In this document: in pieces, positions 51,165-58,924 of the stretch
Layout of the letters: the number at the start of each line of letters is the position of its first letter
How positions within the stretch are numbered: position 1 is the stretch's first letter
Source of the DNA: Orlajensenia stereocauli
GTDB taxonomy: Bacteria; Actinomycetota; Actinomycetes; Actinomycetales; Microbacteriaceae
DNA: 64,000 bases
Strand: one strand, 5' to 3'
Assembly: GCF_039548895.1 (NCBI RefSeq)
Contig: NZ_JBCLVG010000001.1
Program-made: the position numbers and the translations under genes
Notes under the pieces: model-generated
Told to the model about the DNA's origin: nothing
Databases searched by the model: none
The model's input: only the letters and a program-made list of their open reading frames with translations

Positions 51165-52928
51165 TCAGGCCAGGGCGTCGGCCACCTCGGTGATGGCGAC
51201 GGGAGTGCGCTCCCCCGTCACCCGATCCCACAGCTCGACGACGCCCTCGGCGACGCCGCGGCCCGCGATCACGATCTTCGGGATGCCGATGAGCTCGGCG
51301 TCGCCGAACTTCACGCCGGGCGAGACCTTGGGGCGGTCGTCGTAGAGCACTGACCGGCCCGTGGCCTCGATGGCGGCGCAGACCTGCTCGGCGGCGGAGT
51401 ACGCAGCGGGGTCCTTGCCCGTTGCCAGGACATAGACGTCGAATGGCGAGACTGCGGCGGGCCAGACGAGGCCCTTGTCGTCGTTGTTGCCCTCGGCGAT
51501 GATCGCGAGGATGCGCGTGACGCCGATGCCATAGGAGCCCATCGTGACCGTGACCAGCTTGCCGTTCTCGTCGAGCACCTTGAGCCCGAGGACCTCGGCG
51601 TACTTGCGGCCGAGCTGGAAGACGTGGCCGATCTCCATGCCGCGCGCGAGCTCGACGGGGCCGGATCCATCGGGAGCCGGGTCGCCCGGTCGCACCTCTG
51701 CCGCCTCGATGGTGCCGTCGGCTGTGAAGTCGCGACCGGCCACGAGACCGAAGACGTGCTTCTGGTCGAGGTTCGCGCCGGTGATCCACTCGGTGCCGTC
51801 GACGATTCGGGGATCGAGCAGGAAGCGGACGCCTGAGGCCGACTCCTCGCCGAGCACGGCACCGGTGGGCGACCACGGGCCGATGTAGCCCTTGACCAGG
51901 GCGGGGTTCTTGGCGAAGTCCGCCTCGGTCGCCGGCTCGGCCTCGGCCGGGGCGAAGGCCACCTCGATGCGCTTCATGTCGACCTCGCGGTCGCCGGGCA
52001 GGCCGATGGCGACGAGCTCACGAGTGCCGTCGAGGTGCGTGAGCGCCAGCACGACGTTCTTGAGCGTGTCCGCAGCGGTCCACGCCCGGCCGTCGGGGCG
52101 CGGGTACTCGGCGTTCGCGAGATCGACGAGGGTCGCGATCGTGGGCGTGTTCGGGGAGTCGAGCACGACGGCAGCGGGCAGGCCGTCGATCGGGAGCGCA
52201 TCCGGAACCTCGGTGACGTACGCCTCGACGTTGGCCGCGTAGCCTCCGGCCGAACGCACGAAGGTGTCCTCTCCGACGACTGTCGGGTGCAGGAACTCCT
52301 CGCTCTTCGAACCTCCCATGGCTCCGGCATCGGCCTTCACGATGACGTACTCGAGTCCGAGACGGGTGAAGATGCGCTCGTAGGCGTCGCGCTGGGCCTG
52401 GTAGCTCGCGTCGAGGCCGGCATCCGTGTAGTCGAAGGAGTAGGCGTCCTTCATGGTGAATTCGCGACCGCGGAGGAGGCCGGCGCGAGGGCGCGCCTCG
52501 TCGCGGTACTTGTCCTGGATCTGGTAGATCGACAGCGGCAGGTCCTTGTAGGAGTTGTAGAGGTCCTTGACGAGCAGGGTGAAGACCTCCTCGTGCGTGG
52601 GCGCGAGCAGGTAGTCGGCGCCCTTGCGGTCCTGCAGGCGGAACAGGCCGTCGCCGTACTCGGTCCAGCGCCCCGTCGCCTCATAGGGCTCGCGTGGCAG
52701 CAGGGCCGGGAAGTGCACCTCGTGAGCGCCGGCGTTCGTCATCTCCTCGCGGATGATGCGCTCGATCTTCTCCTTGACCCGCAGGCCGATCGGCAGCCAG
52801 GCGAACACGCCGGGAGCCTGACGGCGGATGTAGCCTGCCCGCACGAGCAGGCGGTGGCTGGTCACCTCGGCGTCGGAGGGGTCTTCGCGGAGGGTGCGGA
52901 GGAAGTAGTTGGTGAGACGTGTAGGCAC
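51165..52928 (-). CDS. proS: prolyl-tRNA synthetase
   Basis: 587 aa, bacterial type with an editing (INS) domain at about residues 225-400. Class II motif 1 is around RVKEKIERIIREEMTNAGAH, motif 2 around IYQIQDKYRDEARPRAGLLR, and motif 3 in MGSYGIGVTRILA. YLLAPTHEEVF is the Pro-binding TXE segment. The anticodon-binding domain is at the C-terminus. The GTG at 52928 lies 6 nt from a TAAACT -10 box. Confidence 0.96.
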   Translation of the reverse strand: MPTRLTNYFLRTLREDPSDAEVTSHRLLVRAGYIRRQAPGVFAWLPIGLRVKEKIERIIREEMTNAGAHEVHFPALLPREPYEATGRWTEYGDGLFRLQDRKGADYLLAPTHEEVFTLLVKDLYNSYKDLPLSIYQIQDKYRDEARPRAGLLRGREFTMKDAYSFDYTDAGLDASYQAQRDAYERIFTRLGLEYVIVKADAGAMGGSKSEEFLHPTVVGEDTFVRSAGGYAANVEAYVTEVPDALPIDGLPAAVVLDSPNTPTIATLVDLANAEYPRPDGRAWTAADTLKNVVLALTHLDGTRELVAIGLPGDREVDMKRIEVAFAPAEAEPATEADFAKNPALVKGYIGPWSPTGAVLGEESASGVRFLLDPRIVDGTEWITGANLDQKHVFGLVAGRDFTADGTIEAAEVRPGDPAPDGSGPVELARGMEIGHVFQLGRKYAEVLGLKVLDENGKLVTVTMGSYGIGVTRILAIIAEGNNDDKGLVWPAAVSPFDVYVLATGKDPAAYSAAEQVCAAIEATGRSVLYDDRPKVSPGVKFGDAELIGIPKIVIAGRGVAEGVVELWDRVTGERTPVAITEVADALA

Positions 52929-52934
52929 CCGGTC

Positions 52935-52940
52935 AGTTTA
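52935..52940 (-). promoter_or_regulatory. leaderless -10 box of proS
   Basis: TAAACT on the minus strand, 6 nt before the GTG at 52928. Confidence 0.5.
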
Positions 52941-52964
52941 CGCAGTGACGGATGCCGCCCGGTC

Positions 52965-54002
52965 TCAGCCGGCGACGCCGTTCATGACCAGGACGGCGAG
53001 GGCGCCGAGCTGCTCGGCGTCGAGAGTACCCCGGGCTGTCACGAGGTTGACACCGTCGGTGACGTAGAGGGTCTCGCTGGCCGAGCCGTCGGCGTCAGGC
53101 ACCCTGAGGGCGCGCAGGGCGCCGTCGATGGCCACTGGCGCGGCACCCGTGTCCTGGGACTGCCGGTCGATGACCCACCACCCTCCCGGAAGGATTTCGG
53201 TCGTCGCCAGGGCCACACCGTCGCTCTCCTCCCAGTAGCAGGTCTGCTCGCCGGTGGCCGCGACGGCACCCCAGAAACCAGGTCCGGCCTCCTCGGGTTG
53301 ATTGCCGACCACAGCCTCGAGGTCGAGGCCGATCGGGGTCGTGTCGACACTCTCATCGAGAGCATCACAGTCGGGGGTGTCCGTCCAGGCCCCGTCGAGG
53401 TTCGCCGGTACCTCCGCAGCGTGCGCCGCCGCCCTAGTGCCGAGGTCGGCGACGAGTTCGTCGATGGCGTCGGTCGCATCGATGCCGGAGTCCGGCGCCG
53501 TGTAGACGACGCCCGCGTACCACCACTCTCCGACCGTCGTGCTGAAGGAACAGGCGTCTTGGTAGCCCGCGTCGAACTCGCCGCCGTAGCAGGCGGGCTC
53601 ACCGTCACCGGCGTCATCGACGATGTCCTGGCCCGCCGCAGCAACGGGAATGACAGTGACCCATGCGCCGATCCCGTCGGCGGGAGTCCACGCGCAGCGG
53701 ATGCCACCGAGACTCTGCACCATCCAGTCCGGCATCACGTCACCGGAGTACGGCTCCGCTACGACCGGCCCGCCGATGGCATCCGAGACCTCGGCGTCCG
53801 TGGCGACCACCGTGCAGTCGGCCTTGAATGCCGCCCTGGGCATGGCGGGCACCGACACGGCGGGTGCTGCCGTGATCGGGGTCGGTCGCGGTGCCGGTGC
53901 CGCCGCCGTCGCCGTCGGCACCGAGGATTCGGCTGACGGAGCACATCCGGCGAGAGTGCCGACGAGGAGCGCGGCGGCGACGCCGGCGACGAGAGACTTC
54001 AT
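52965..54002 (-). CDS. putative lipoprotein of unknown function
   Basis: 345 aa from the ATG at 54002. Signal peptide MKSLVAGVAAALLVGTLAGC with a lipobox Cys20, then a Pro/Ala/Thr linker to about residue 60. The mature part has paired Cys residues (for example in ADCTVV, IRCAW, PACYG, DACSF, PDCDA, QTCYW), suggesting disulfides in an extracellular domain. I recognise no known domain. A TAGCGT box lies 8 nt before the start. Confidence 0.8.
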   Translation of the reverse strand: MKSLVAGVAAALLVGTLAGCAPSAESSVPTATAAAPAPRPTPITAAPAVSVPAMPRAAFKADCTVVATDAEVSDAIGGPVVAEPYSGDVMPDWMVQSLGGIRCAWTPADGIGAWVTVIPVAAAGQDIVDDAGDGEPACYGGEFDAGYQDACSFSTTVGEWWYAGVVYTAPDSGIDATDAIDELVADLGTRAAAHAAEVPANLDGAWTDTPDCDALDESVDTTPIGLDLEAVVGNQPEEAGPGFWGAVAATGEQTCYWEESDGVALATTEILPGGWWVIDRQSQDTGAAPVAIDGALRALRVPDADGSASETLYVTDGVNLVTARGTLDAEQLGALAVLVMNGVAG

Positions 54003-54010
54003 GATCGTCG

Positions 54011-54016
54011 ACGCTA
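54011..54016 (-). promoter_or_regulatory. candidate -10 box of the lipoprotein gene
   Basis: TAGCGT on the minus strand, 8 nt before the ATG at 54002. Confidence 0.4.
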
Positions 54017-54027
54017 GCAACGAGAAT

Positions 54028-54092
54028 GGGAGCGGCCGGAGCCGCTCCCGTCACGATCGTGCATCGCCACCACCCCAGAAGGGGTGATGGCG
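54028..54092 (-). terminator. tandem hairpins terminating the PadR gene
   Basis: First stem GGGAGCGGC-CGGA-GCCGCTCCC (54028-54049) is perfect. Second stem CACCCC-AGAA-GGGGTG (54071-54086) extends to CGCCA and TGGCG on its sides. Both lie beyond the PadR stop at 54112. Confidence 0.75.
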
Positions 54093-54111
54093 CAGCGTGA
54101 TTCCCGTCGAC

Positions 54112-54726
54112 TCAGTCGGCGAGGATCAGGTACAGGGCGCGGCGCGCCTCATCGAGCTTCTCGATGGCGGCGGTGCGCTGGGCATCCGTCGCGCCGTGCC
54201 GGAACTGGCCGACGACGCCCATGAGACGGCCGACGGTCTCGAAGAGCTCCGTCGCAGACTCGCTCGGGCGCGGAACCGAGGCCCACGCCTTCTCGAGCTC
54301 GTCAGTGTTCGCGGCGACGTAGGCGCGTCCCTCGTCGGTCAGGCCGAACTCGGTGCCGCGGCCCTCGCCCTTCGGGACGATCAGTCCCTCGTCGACGAGC
54401 TGCTGCAGCGTCGGGTAGACCGAGCCCGGGCTGGCACGCCAGCTGCCGTCGGTCTTCTCGCCGATCGCCTTCATGATGGCGTAGCCGTTCAGGGAGTCGT
54501 TCTCGCCGAGGAGCGAGAGGATCGCCGCCCGGACGTCGCCCTTGGGGCGCCGACGACCGCCGCCCGGGCCGCCCCAGGCGCCGGCAGCGCCCCAGGGGCC
54601 GAAGCCGCCAGGGCCGAAGCCGGAGCCGCCGCGGTCTCGGCCGCGGGCATCATCGTGGTGGAACCGGGCGCCCTCGTGGAGCTGACGGCCGGTCGTGAAT
54701 GGGTGTTCGAAATGTTCGCGTTTCAT
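54112..54726 (-). CDS. PadR-family transcriptional regulator with Gly-rich N-terminus
   Basis: 204 aa from the ATG at 54726; AAGGA about 11 nt upstream supports this over the ATG at 54738. Residues 1-60 are disordered and rich in Gly, His and Arg. The PadR winged HTH follows: AAILSLLGENDSLNGYAIMK, GSVYPTLQQLVDEGLI and EFGLTDEGRAYV, then a C-terminal dimerisation helix. It is divergent from a two-component system and is preceded by two palindromes that could be its operators. Confidence 0.88.
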   Translation of the reverse strand: MKREHFEHPFTTGRQLHEGARFHHDDARGRDRGGSGFGPGGFGPWGAAGAWGGPGGGRRRPKGDVRAAILSLLGENDSLNGYAIMKAIGEKTDGSWRASPGSVYPTLQQLVDEGLIVPKGEGRGTEFGLTDEGRAYVAANTDELEKAWASVPRPSESATELFETVGRLMGVVGQFRHGATDAQRTAAIEKLDEARRALYLILAD

Positions 54727-54780
54727 GAGCGCTGACATCCTTTCTCCCGCTGTCGGGACAGGGTGGCTCTGGAAGAGTCG

Positions 54781-54815
54781 TCGTTGAACTTCAACGATGG
54801 GTTAACGATATATCG
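54781..54815. promoter_or_regulatory. palindromes upstream of the PadR gene
   Basis: TCGTTGA-ACT-TCAACGA (54781-54797) and CGATATATCG (54806-54815) lie in the most AT-rich stretch of this region, 55-90 bp before the PadR start. They are candidate autoregulatory sites. Confidence 0.45.
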
Positions 54816-54884
54816 ATGAATGATCTTTGTCAACTCCCATCGATCATGTGAGGTCTCTCATCAGCGCGCGGAGCCGCAGGTCAC

Positions 54885-54890
54885 GATAAT
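54885..54890 (+). promoter_or_regulatory. leaderless -10 box of the histidine kinase gene
   Basis: GATAAT, 6 nt before the ATG at 54897. Confidence 0.45.
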
Positions 54891-54896
54891 TGGCGG

Positions 54897-56615
54897 ATGG
54901 AGTCGATCCGGCTGCGCGATGTCGCGCGCTCGGTGCGCATGCGCATCGTCGTGTCGATCCTCGTCGTCACGGCCATCGGGATGACCGTCGCCGGCGTGGT
55001 CACGATCTTCGTGCAGCGGGAACGGGTGCTGGCCCAGATCGACACCCGTCTCGCAGGAACAGCCGACGACATCAGGCTCGCCGCGACGACGGGAGATGCC
55101 GACGGCGAGCTGCCGTCGAGCGTGCGCGACCTGTTGAACACGGCGATGGCCCGCATCATCCCCGACACCAACGAGAGCACAGTCGGGGTCATCGACGGAG
55201 CTGCCGCCCTGGTGCCGGCTGCCGATCTGCCGTTCCGACTCGACGACGACCCTGCGTTCCTCGCCCGCGTGCTCGCCGATGCCCGCAGTGACGAGGCCGT
55301 CGTCGGCACCATCGATGCCGACGCCGGGACCCTGCGCTACATCGTCGTTCCGGTGTCGATCGACGGCGACCCGCAGATCGGCCTCTATGTCTCGGCCTAC
55401 AACGTGAGCGCTGAGCTGGCCGAGGTGCGCGACGCGTTCACCACCTACGCCATCGTCGCGGGAGGAGCCCTCGTCGCGATCGGCCTCGTGGGATGGGTCG
55501 TGTCCGGGCGGTTGCTGCGCCCCATCCGTTCCCTGCGCGAGACTGCCGCCCGGATCTCGGTCTCCGACCTCTCGGAGCGCATCCCGGTCTCGGGTACCGA
55601 CGATGTCACCGACCTCACCCGCACCGTCAACACCATGCTCGACCGCCTCGAGAACAGCTTCCTCAGCCAGCGCCGTCTGCTCGACGACGTGAGCCACGAG
55701 CTCAAGACGCCGCTCACCATAGTCCGCGGCCACCTCGAGCTGATGGACGCCGATGAGCCGGACGAGGTGCGGGCCACCCGCGACATCGCCATCGACGAGC
55801 TCGATCGCATGGACAACCTCGTCGTCGACATCGGGCTGCTCGTGAAGAGCCGCAATCCGGACTTCGTGCGCGCCTCCCCCACGGACATCGCCGAGCTCAC
55901 CGAGATGGTGCACCAGAAGGCGTCGATGCTGAGCGGGACCCACGCCTGGCTCCTCGGCGACGTGGCCGAGGTGGAGGCATCCGTCGACGCCGCCCGCCTC
56001 ACCCAGGGCTGGCTGCAGCTGGCCGACAACGCGGCGAAGTACTCCGCCACCTTCACCCCGATCGAGATCGGCTCGACAGTGGTGACGGATGCAGCGGGCC
56101 ACCCGGCCGTCGAACTCTGGGTGCTCGACGAGGGCGAGGGCATCGCCGACGATGCGCAGGAGCGCATCTTCGACCGCTTCACCAGGGTGCAGGAGGGCCG
56201 GGGAATCGACGGGTCCGGACTCGGCCTCGCGATCGTGGCCGCGATAGCTGAGGCTCACAACGGGTCCGTGCAGCTCGACAGCACTCCCGGCTCCGGATCG
56301 AGGTTCGCCATCAGGCTCCCGCTGGCCGAGGGCGACGCACCACCGGCCGAGGTGGACGCAGAGGACGATGAGGTGGGTCCCGCGTTCGCGGAGCTCGACC
56401 CAGTACCGCCGCGCTCCGCCGAGGCCGCATCCGTCGCTGCCGTCGACCCGGTTCCGCCGCCCCGTGCCGAGGCCGCATCCGTCGCCGCCGTCGACGACGT
56501 GTCGGAGCACCACACGACTCCCCGAGACCACGGCGGCGCCCGGCCCGATGGTGGCGTCGACTTCGACGCCATCATCGGGCCGGGCAAGGGATCCGGGAAG
56601 GGGCGTCGCCGATGA
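54897..56615 (+). CDS. sensor histidine kinase
   Basis: 572 aa. One membrane helix at about residues 16-38, an extracytoplasmic sensor domain to about 182, a second helix to about 205, then HAMP. The HisKA box DDVSHELKTPL places the phospho-His at 267. HATPase motifs are the N box LQLADNAAKYS, GEGIADDAQERIFDRF and GSGLGLAI. Residues beyond about 485 form a disordered tail holding two copies of a DPVPP-AEAASVAAV repeat. The kinase gene precedes and overlaps its response regulator gene by 4 bp. The signal is unknown. Confidence 0.93.
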   Translation: MESIRLRDVARSVRMRIVVSILVVTAIGMTVAGVVTIFVQRERVLAQIDTRLAGTADDIRLAATTGDADGELPSSVRDLLNTAMARIIPDTNESTVGVIDGAAALVPAADLPFRLDDDPAFLARVLADARSDEAVVGTIDADAGTLRYIVVPVSIDGDPQIGLYVSAYNVSAELAEVRDAFTTYAIVAGGALVAIGLVGWVVSGRLLRPIRSLRETAARISVSDLSERIPVSGTDDVTDLTRTVNTMLDRLENSFLSQRRLLDDVSHELKTPLTIVRGHLELMDADEPDEVRATRDIAIDELDRMDNLVVDIGLLVKSRNPDFVRASPTDIAELTEMVHQKASMLSGTHAWLLGDVAEVEASVDAARLTQGWLQLADNAAKYSATFTPIEIGSTVVTDAAGHPAVELWVLDEGEGIADDAQERIFDRFTRVQEGRGIDGSGLGLAIVAAIAEAHNGSVQLDSTPGSGSRFAIRLPLAEGDAPPAEVDAEDDEVGPAFAELDPVPPRSAEAASVAAVDPVPPPRAEAASVAAVDDVSEHHTTPRDHGGARPDGGVDFDAIIGPGKGSGKGRRR

Positions 56616-57316
56616 GCCGCATCCTGGTGGCCGAGGACGAGCAGCGCATCTCGTCATTCGTCGAGAAGGGACTGCGCGCTGCCGGCTACGACGTCGTGAC
56701 CGTCGCCGACGGCGAGTCCGCGATCGCCGAGGTGCGGGCCGGCGGCTTCGACCTGGTGCTGCTCGACATCGGGCTGCCCCGCCTCGACGGCTTCGAGGTG
56801 CTGCGGCTGCTCAGGGCGGAGGGCATCGGCGTCTCGGTGATCATCCTGACGGCGCGCGACTCCGGCTCGGACACCGTCGCCGGCCTCGAGGGCGGAGCCA
56901 ACGACTACATGGCCAAGCCGTTCCGCTTCGACGAGCTGCTCGCCCGCATCCGTGCCCGCCTGCGGGATGCGATGCCGACGACGGATGCCCCCCTCGTCGT
57001 TGCCGGCGACCTCGAGCTCGACGTGCGCGCCCGGCGGATCACCGTCGGCGGCGTGAGAGTCGAGCTGTCGGCACGGGAGTTCGCGCTCGCCGAGGAGTTC
57101 CTGCGCAACCCGAATCGGGTCCTCAGCCGCGACGAACTGCTGCGCACTGTGTGGGGATACGACCACGACCCGGGAACCAACGTCGTCGACGTCTACGTGC
57201 GATACCTGCGCAACAAGATCGGGGTCGCCTACTTCGAGACGGTGCGCGGGCTCGGCTATCGCTTCGCTCCTCGGGCGAGCGGCGGTGAACGCGCTGCAGG
57301 AGAAGATCGGCAGTGA
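56612..57316 (+). CDS. OmpR/PhoB-family response regulator
   Basis: 234 aa. Receiver domain with the acidic pair in AEDEQR, phospho-acceptor Asp in VLLDIGLPRLDGFEVL and Lys in YMAKPFRFDELLARI. The C-terminal winged helix has VELSAREFALAEEFLRNPNR, LSRDELLRTVWG and VDVYVRYLRNKIG. It partners the overlapping kinase. PhoP is unlikely, as neither phosphate genes nor the PhoR-type sensor are here. Confidence 0.94.
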   Translation: MSRILVAEDEQRISSFVEKGLRAAGYDVVTVADGESAIAEVRAGGFDLVLLDIGLPRLDGFEVLRLLRAEGIGVSVIILTARDSGSDTVAGLEGGANDYMAKPFRFDELLARIRARLRDAMPTTDAPLVVAGDLELDVRARRITVGGVRVELSAREFALAEEFLRNPNRVLSRDELLRTVWGYDHDPGTNVVDVYVRYLRNKIGVAYFETVRGLGYRFAPRASGGERAAGEDRQ

Positions 57317-57410
57317 GCGGTCGCTGACACGGGTGAGGGCCCGACACCGCAACCCGAATGCGATGCCGGACCCTGCGCAGCTCTCCGAGCGGGTCTCGTG
57401 GGACCGTGGC

Positions 57411-58109
57411 TCAGTCGCCGCGCCCATCGCGGCCCGTCGGGCCGCGATCATCGCCGCGGTCATGGACGCCGTCGCGGCCTCCGCGGTCGTCTCGTGCACC
57501 GCGATCGGAATCGCGATCTGCATGGTCGGCACTGTCGCGATCCCCGCCACGCTCCCCGTCGCGATCGCCCCGTTCGAGTCGATCGCCGTCACGGTGCCTG
57601 TCGATGCCGGTGGAGTCCTCGTCGGTCGTCGGATCGGGAGCCCCCGCCGGGCTTCGGTCGGCCCTCTTGTCGGGCGGCGTCGTCTCATCGCTCGGCGGCA
57701 CGGCGGCGACCGGCCGCGGCGCTGCAGGTGGGGACGGAGCTTCGGTCACGGGGGCCGCTACCTCGGCATCGCCGACTGGGGCCACCACGTCGCCGCTGCC
57801 ATCCGGCTGCGCGATCTCTTCGTCATCGACGGGCTCGACGGGCTCGACGGGCTCGACGGCATCGACGGGAACCGGAACGGCCACGACGGGCACGACGACC
57901 GATGGGTCATCCTGCGCGGCATCGGGGGTGGGCGTCGGCGTCGGCTCGTCGATGGGCTCCTCGCCCGACACGGCGTCGACGCCGATCGTGTGGGCCGGGG
58001 ACTCCCCCACCTCGAAGGCGTTCTGCAGCGCGACGACCGCGGCGGACAGGCCGCTCACGACCAGCACGGCGCCGGCGGCGATGGCGACACCCGTAGCCGG
58101 CTTGAACAC
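57411..58109 (-). CDS. membrane-anchored Pro/Val-rich protein with Asp/Arg/Gly tail
   Basis: 232 aa. One N-terminal membrane helix (VAIAAGAVLVVSGLSAAVVA) is followed by a low-complexity region with PTPTPTP, VEPVEPVEPVDDEE and TEAPSPPAAP. The last roughly 65 residues are almost only Asp, Arg, Gly and His. GAGGAGG upstream of the GTG at 58109 and the sensible membrane topology support it over the long plus-strand frame opposite. It is convergent with the response regulator gene and may be a target of that system. No known domain. Confidence 0.65.
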   Translation of the reverse strand: MFKPATGVAIAAGAVLVVSGLSAAVVALQNAFEVGESPAHTIGVDAVSGEEPIDEPTPTPTPDAAQDDPSVVVPVVAVPVPVDAVEPVEPVEPVDDEEIAQPDGSGDVVAPVGDAEVAAPVTEAPSPPAAPRPVAAVPPSDETTPPDKRADRSPAGAPDPTTDEDSTGIDRHRDGDRLERGDRDGERGGDRDSADHADRDSDRGARDDRGGRDGVHDRGDDRGPTGRDGRGD

Positions 58110-58222
58110 TGGTGGCCTCCTCGTCAGAACGCAGTGCGTCCAGCTTGGAGCGTGCTCGCCGCGCTCGACAAGTCCCCGGGTGGTGAGAGTGTTCTCATGG
58201 CCGCGGTAGGACGCGACGAGGT

Positions 58223-58322
58223 CAGCCGAGGAGCGGAGCGACTAGTTCAGCCGAGGAGCGGAGCGACTAGTTCAGCCGAGGAGCGGAGCGACTAGTTCAG
58301 CCGAGGAGCGGAGCGAGTAGTT
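58223..58322. repeat. four tandem 25-bp repeats at the TetR gene 3' end
   Basis: The unit CAGCCGAGGAGCGGAGCGAC-TAGTT occurs at 58223, 58248, 58273 and 58298; the last copy has two changed bases. The last copy encodes the C-terminal residues (LLAPLLG) and stop of the TetR gene; the other three lie beyond it. Confidence 0.9.
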
Positions 58323-58860
58323 CGCGAAGCGCGCGCTCGGTCTCATCAGGCGTCAGAGCACCATCGAAACGCAGGATGCGCCAGGTCGTCGCATCGCAGA
58401 CCGCCACGACCTGAGCCAGTCGAACCCGGCGTGTCTCCTCGTCGGTACCCGAGTCGAGATACCCCTCGAACGCGCGACGGCACCAGTCGACGTGGTAGGC
58501 ACGACCCCTGCCCACGACCTCGGCGAGTCCGGGAATCTGGGGCGCCTCGGAGTAGGTCTTCAGAATGAGGGCACCGTACTCCTCGTAGTGCGCGACGAGC
58601 GCGGTCACGGTGCTCGCCACCGAACCCCGCTCGCCGGCGTCCCGCGCAGCGACGATGCGCCCGAACTCCCGTTCGACAACCGACGTCATGAGTCCGGCCT
58701 TGCCGCCGAAACGGCGGATGACGGTCTGAACCGTCACACCGGCGTCGGCCGCCACGTCGTCGAGACGTAGGCGCTCGTAGGGTGTCTCCCGGAGCCGGGC
58801 GAGCATGGCGTCCACAATGCGCTCGCCCGTCAGTTCCGCCGATTCCGCCCGGGCCGACAT
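58297..58860 (-). CDS. TetR-family transcriptional regulator
   Basis: 187 aa from the ATG at 58860, which has GAGGGAG upstream; an ATG at 58899 lacks one. HTH in residues about 10-55: GERIVDAMLARLRETPYERL, then LDDVAADAGVTVQTVIRRFG. The C-terminal domain is compatible with a dimeric repressor. It is divergent from a hydrolase-fold gene and may control it. Its C-terminal codons are part of a 25-bp tandem repeat. Confidence 0.87.
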   Translation of the reverse strand: MSARAESAELTGERIVDAMLARLRETPYERLRLDDVAADAGVTVQTVIRRFGGKAGLMTSVVEREFGRIVAARDAGERGSVASTVTALVAHYEEYGALILKTYSEAPQIPGLAEVVGRGRAYHVDWCRRAFEGYLDSGTDEETRRVRLAQVVAVCDATTWRILRFDGALTPDETERALRELLAPLLG

Positions 58861-58910
58861 GCGGTACTCCCTCGAGCCGGAGGACTCTCGCAGTTTCATG
58901 TGATTCAGGC

Positions 58911-58916
58911 TAACAT
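58911..58916 (+). promoter_or_regulatory. leaderless -10 box of the hydrolase-fold gene
   Basis: TAACAT, 8 nt before the ATG at 58925. It lies between two copies of TTTCATGT (58895 and 58921), which could be operator halves for the divergent TetR protein. Confidence 0.4.
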
Positions 58917-58924
58917 CAACTTTC

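Noticed and set aside
56612..57316. Two-component system as PhoR-PhoP, the regulator of the PHO-like boxes
   Set aside because: The kinase has a two-helix extracytoplasmic sensor and no phosphate genes nearby; nothing links it to PhoRP beyond family.
57285..58295. Long plus-strand frame opposite the Pro/Val-rich membrane protein
   Set aside because: It has no ribosome binding site or recognisable topology, while the minus-strand frame has GAGGAGG, a membrane helix and a normal stop position.
58223..58322. Tandem 25-bp units as a CRISPR array
   Set aside because: The units are directly adjacent with no spacers and no cas genes are in the window.
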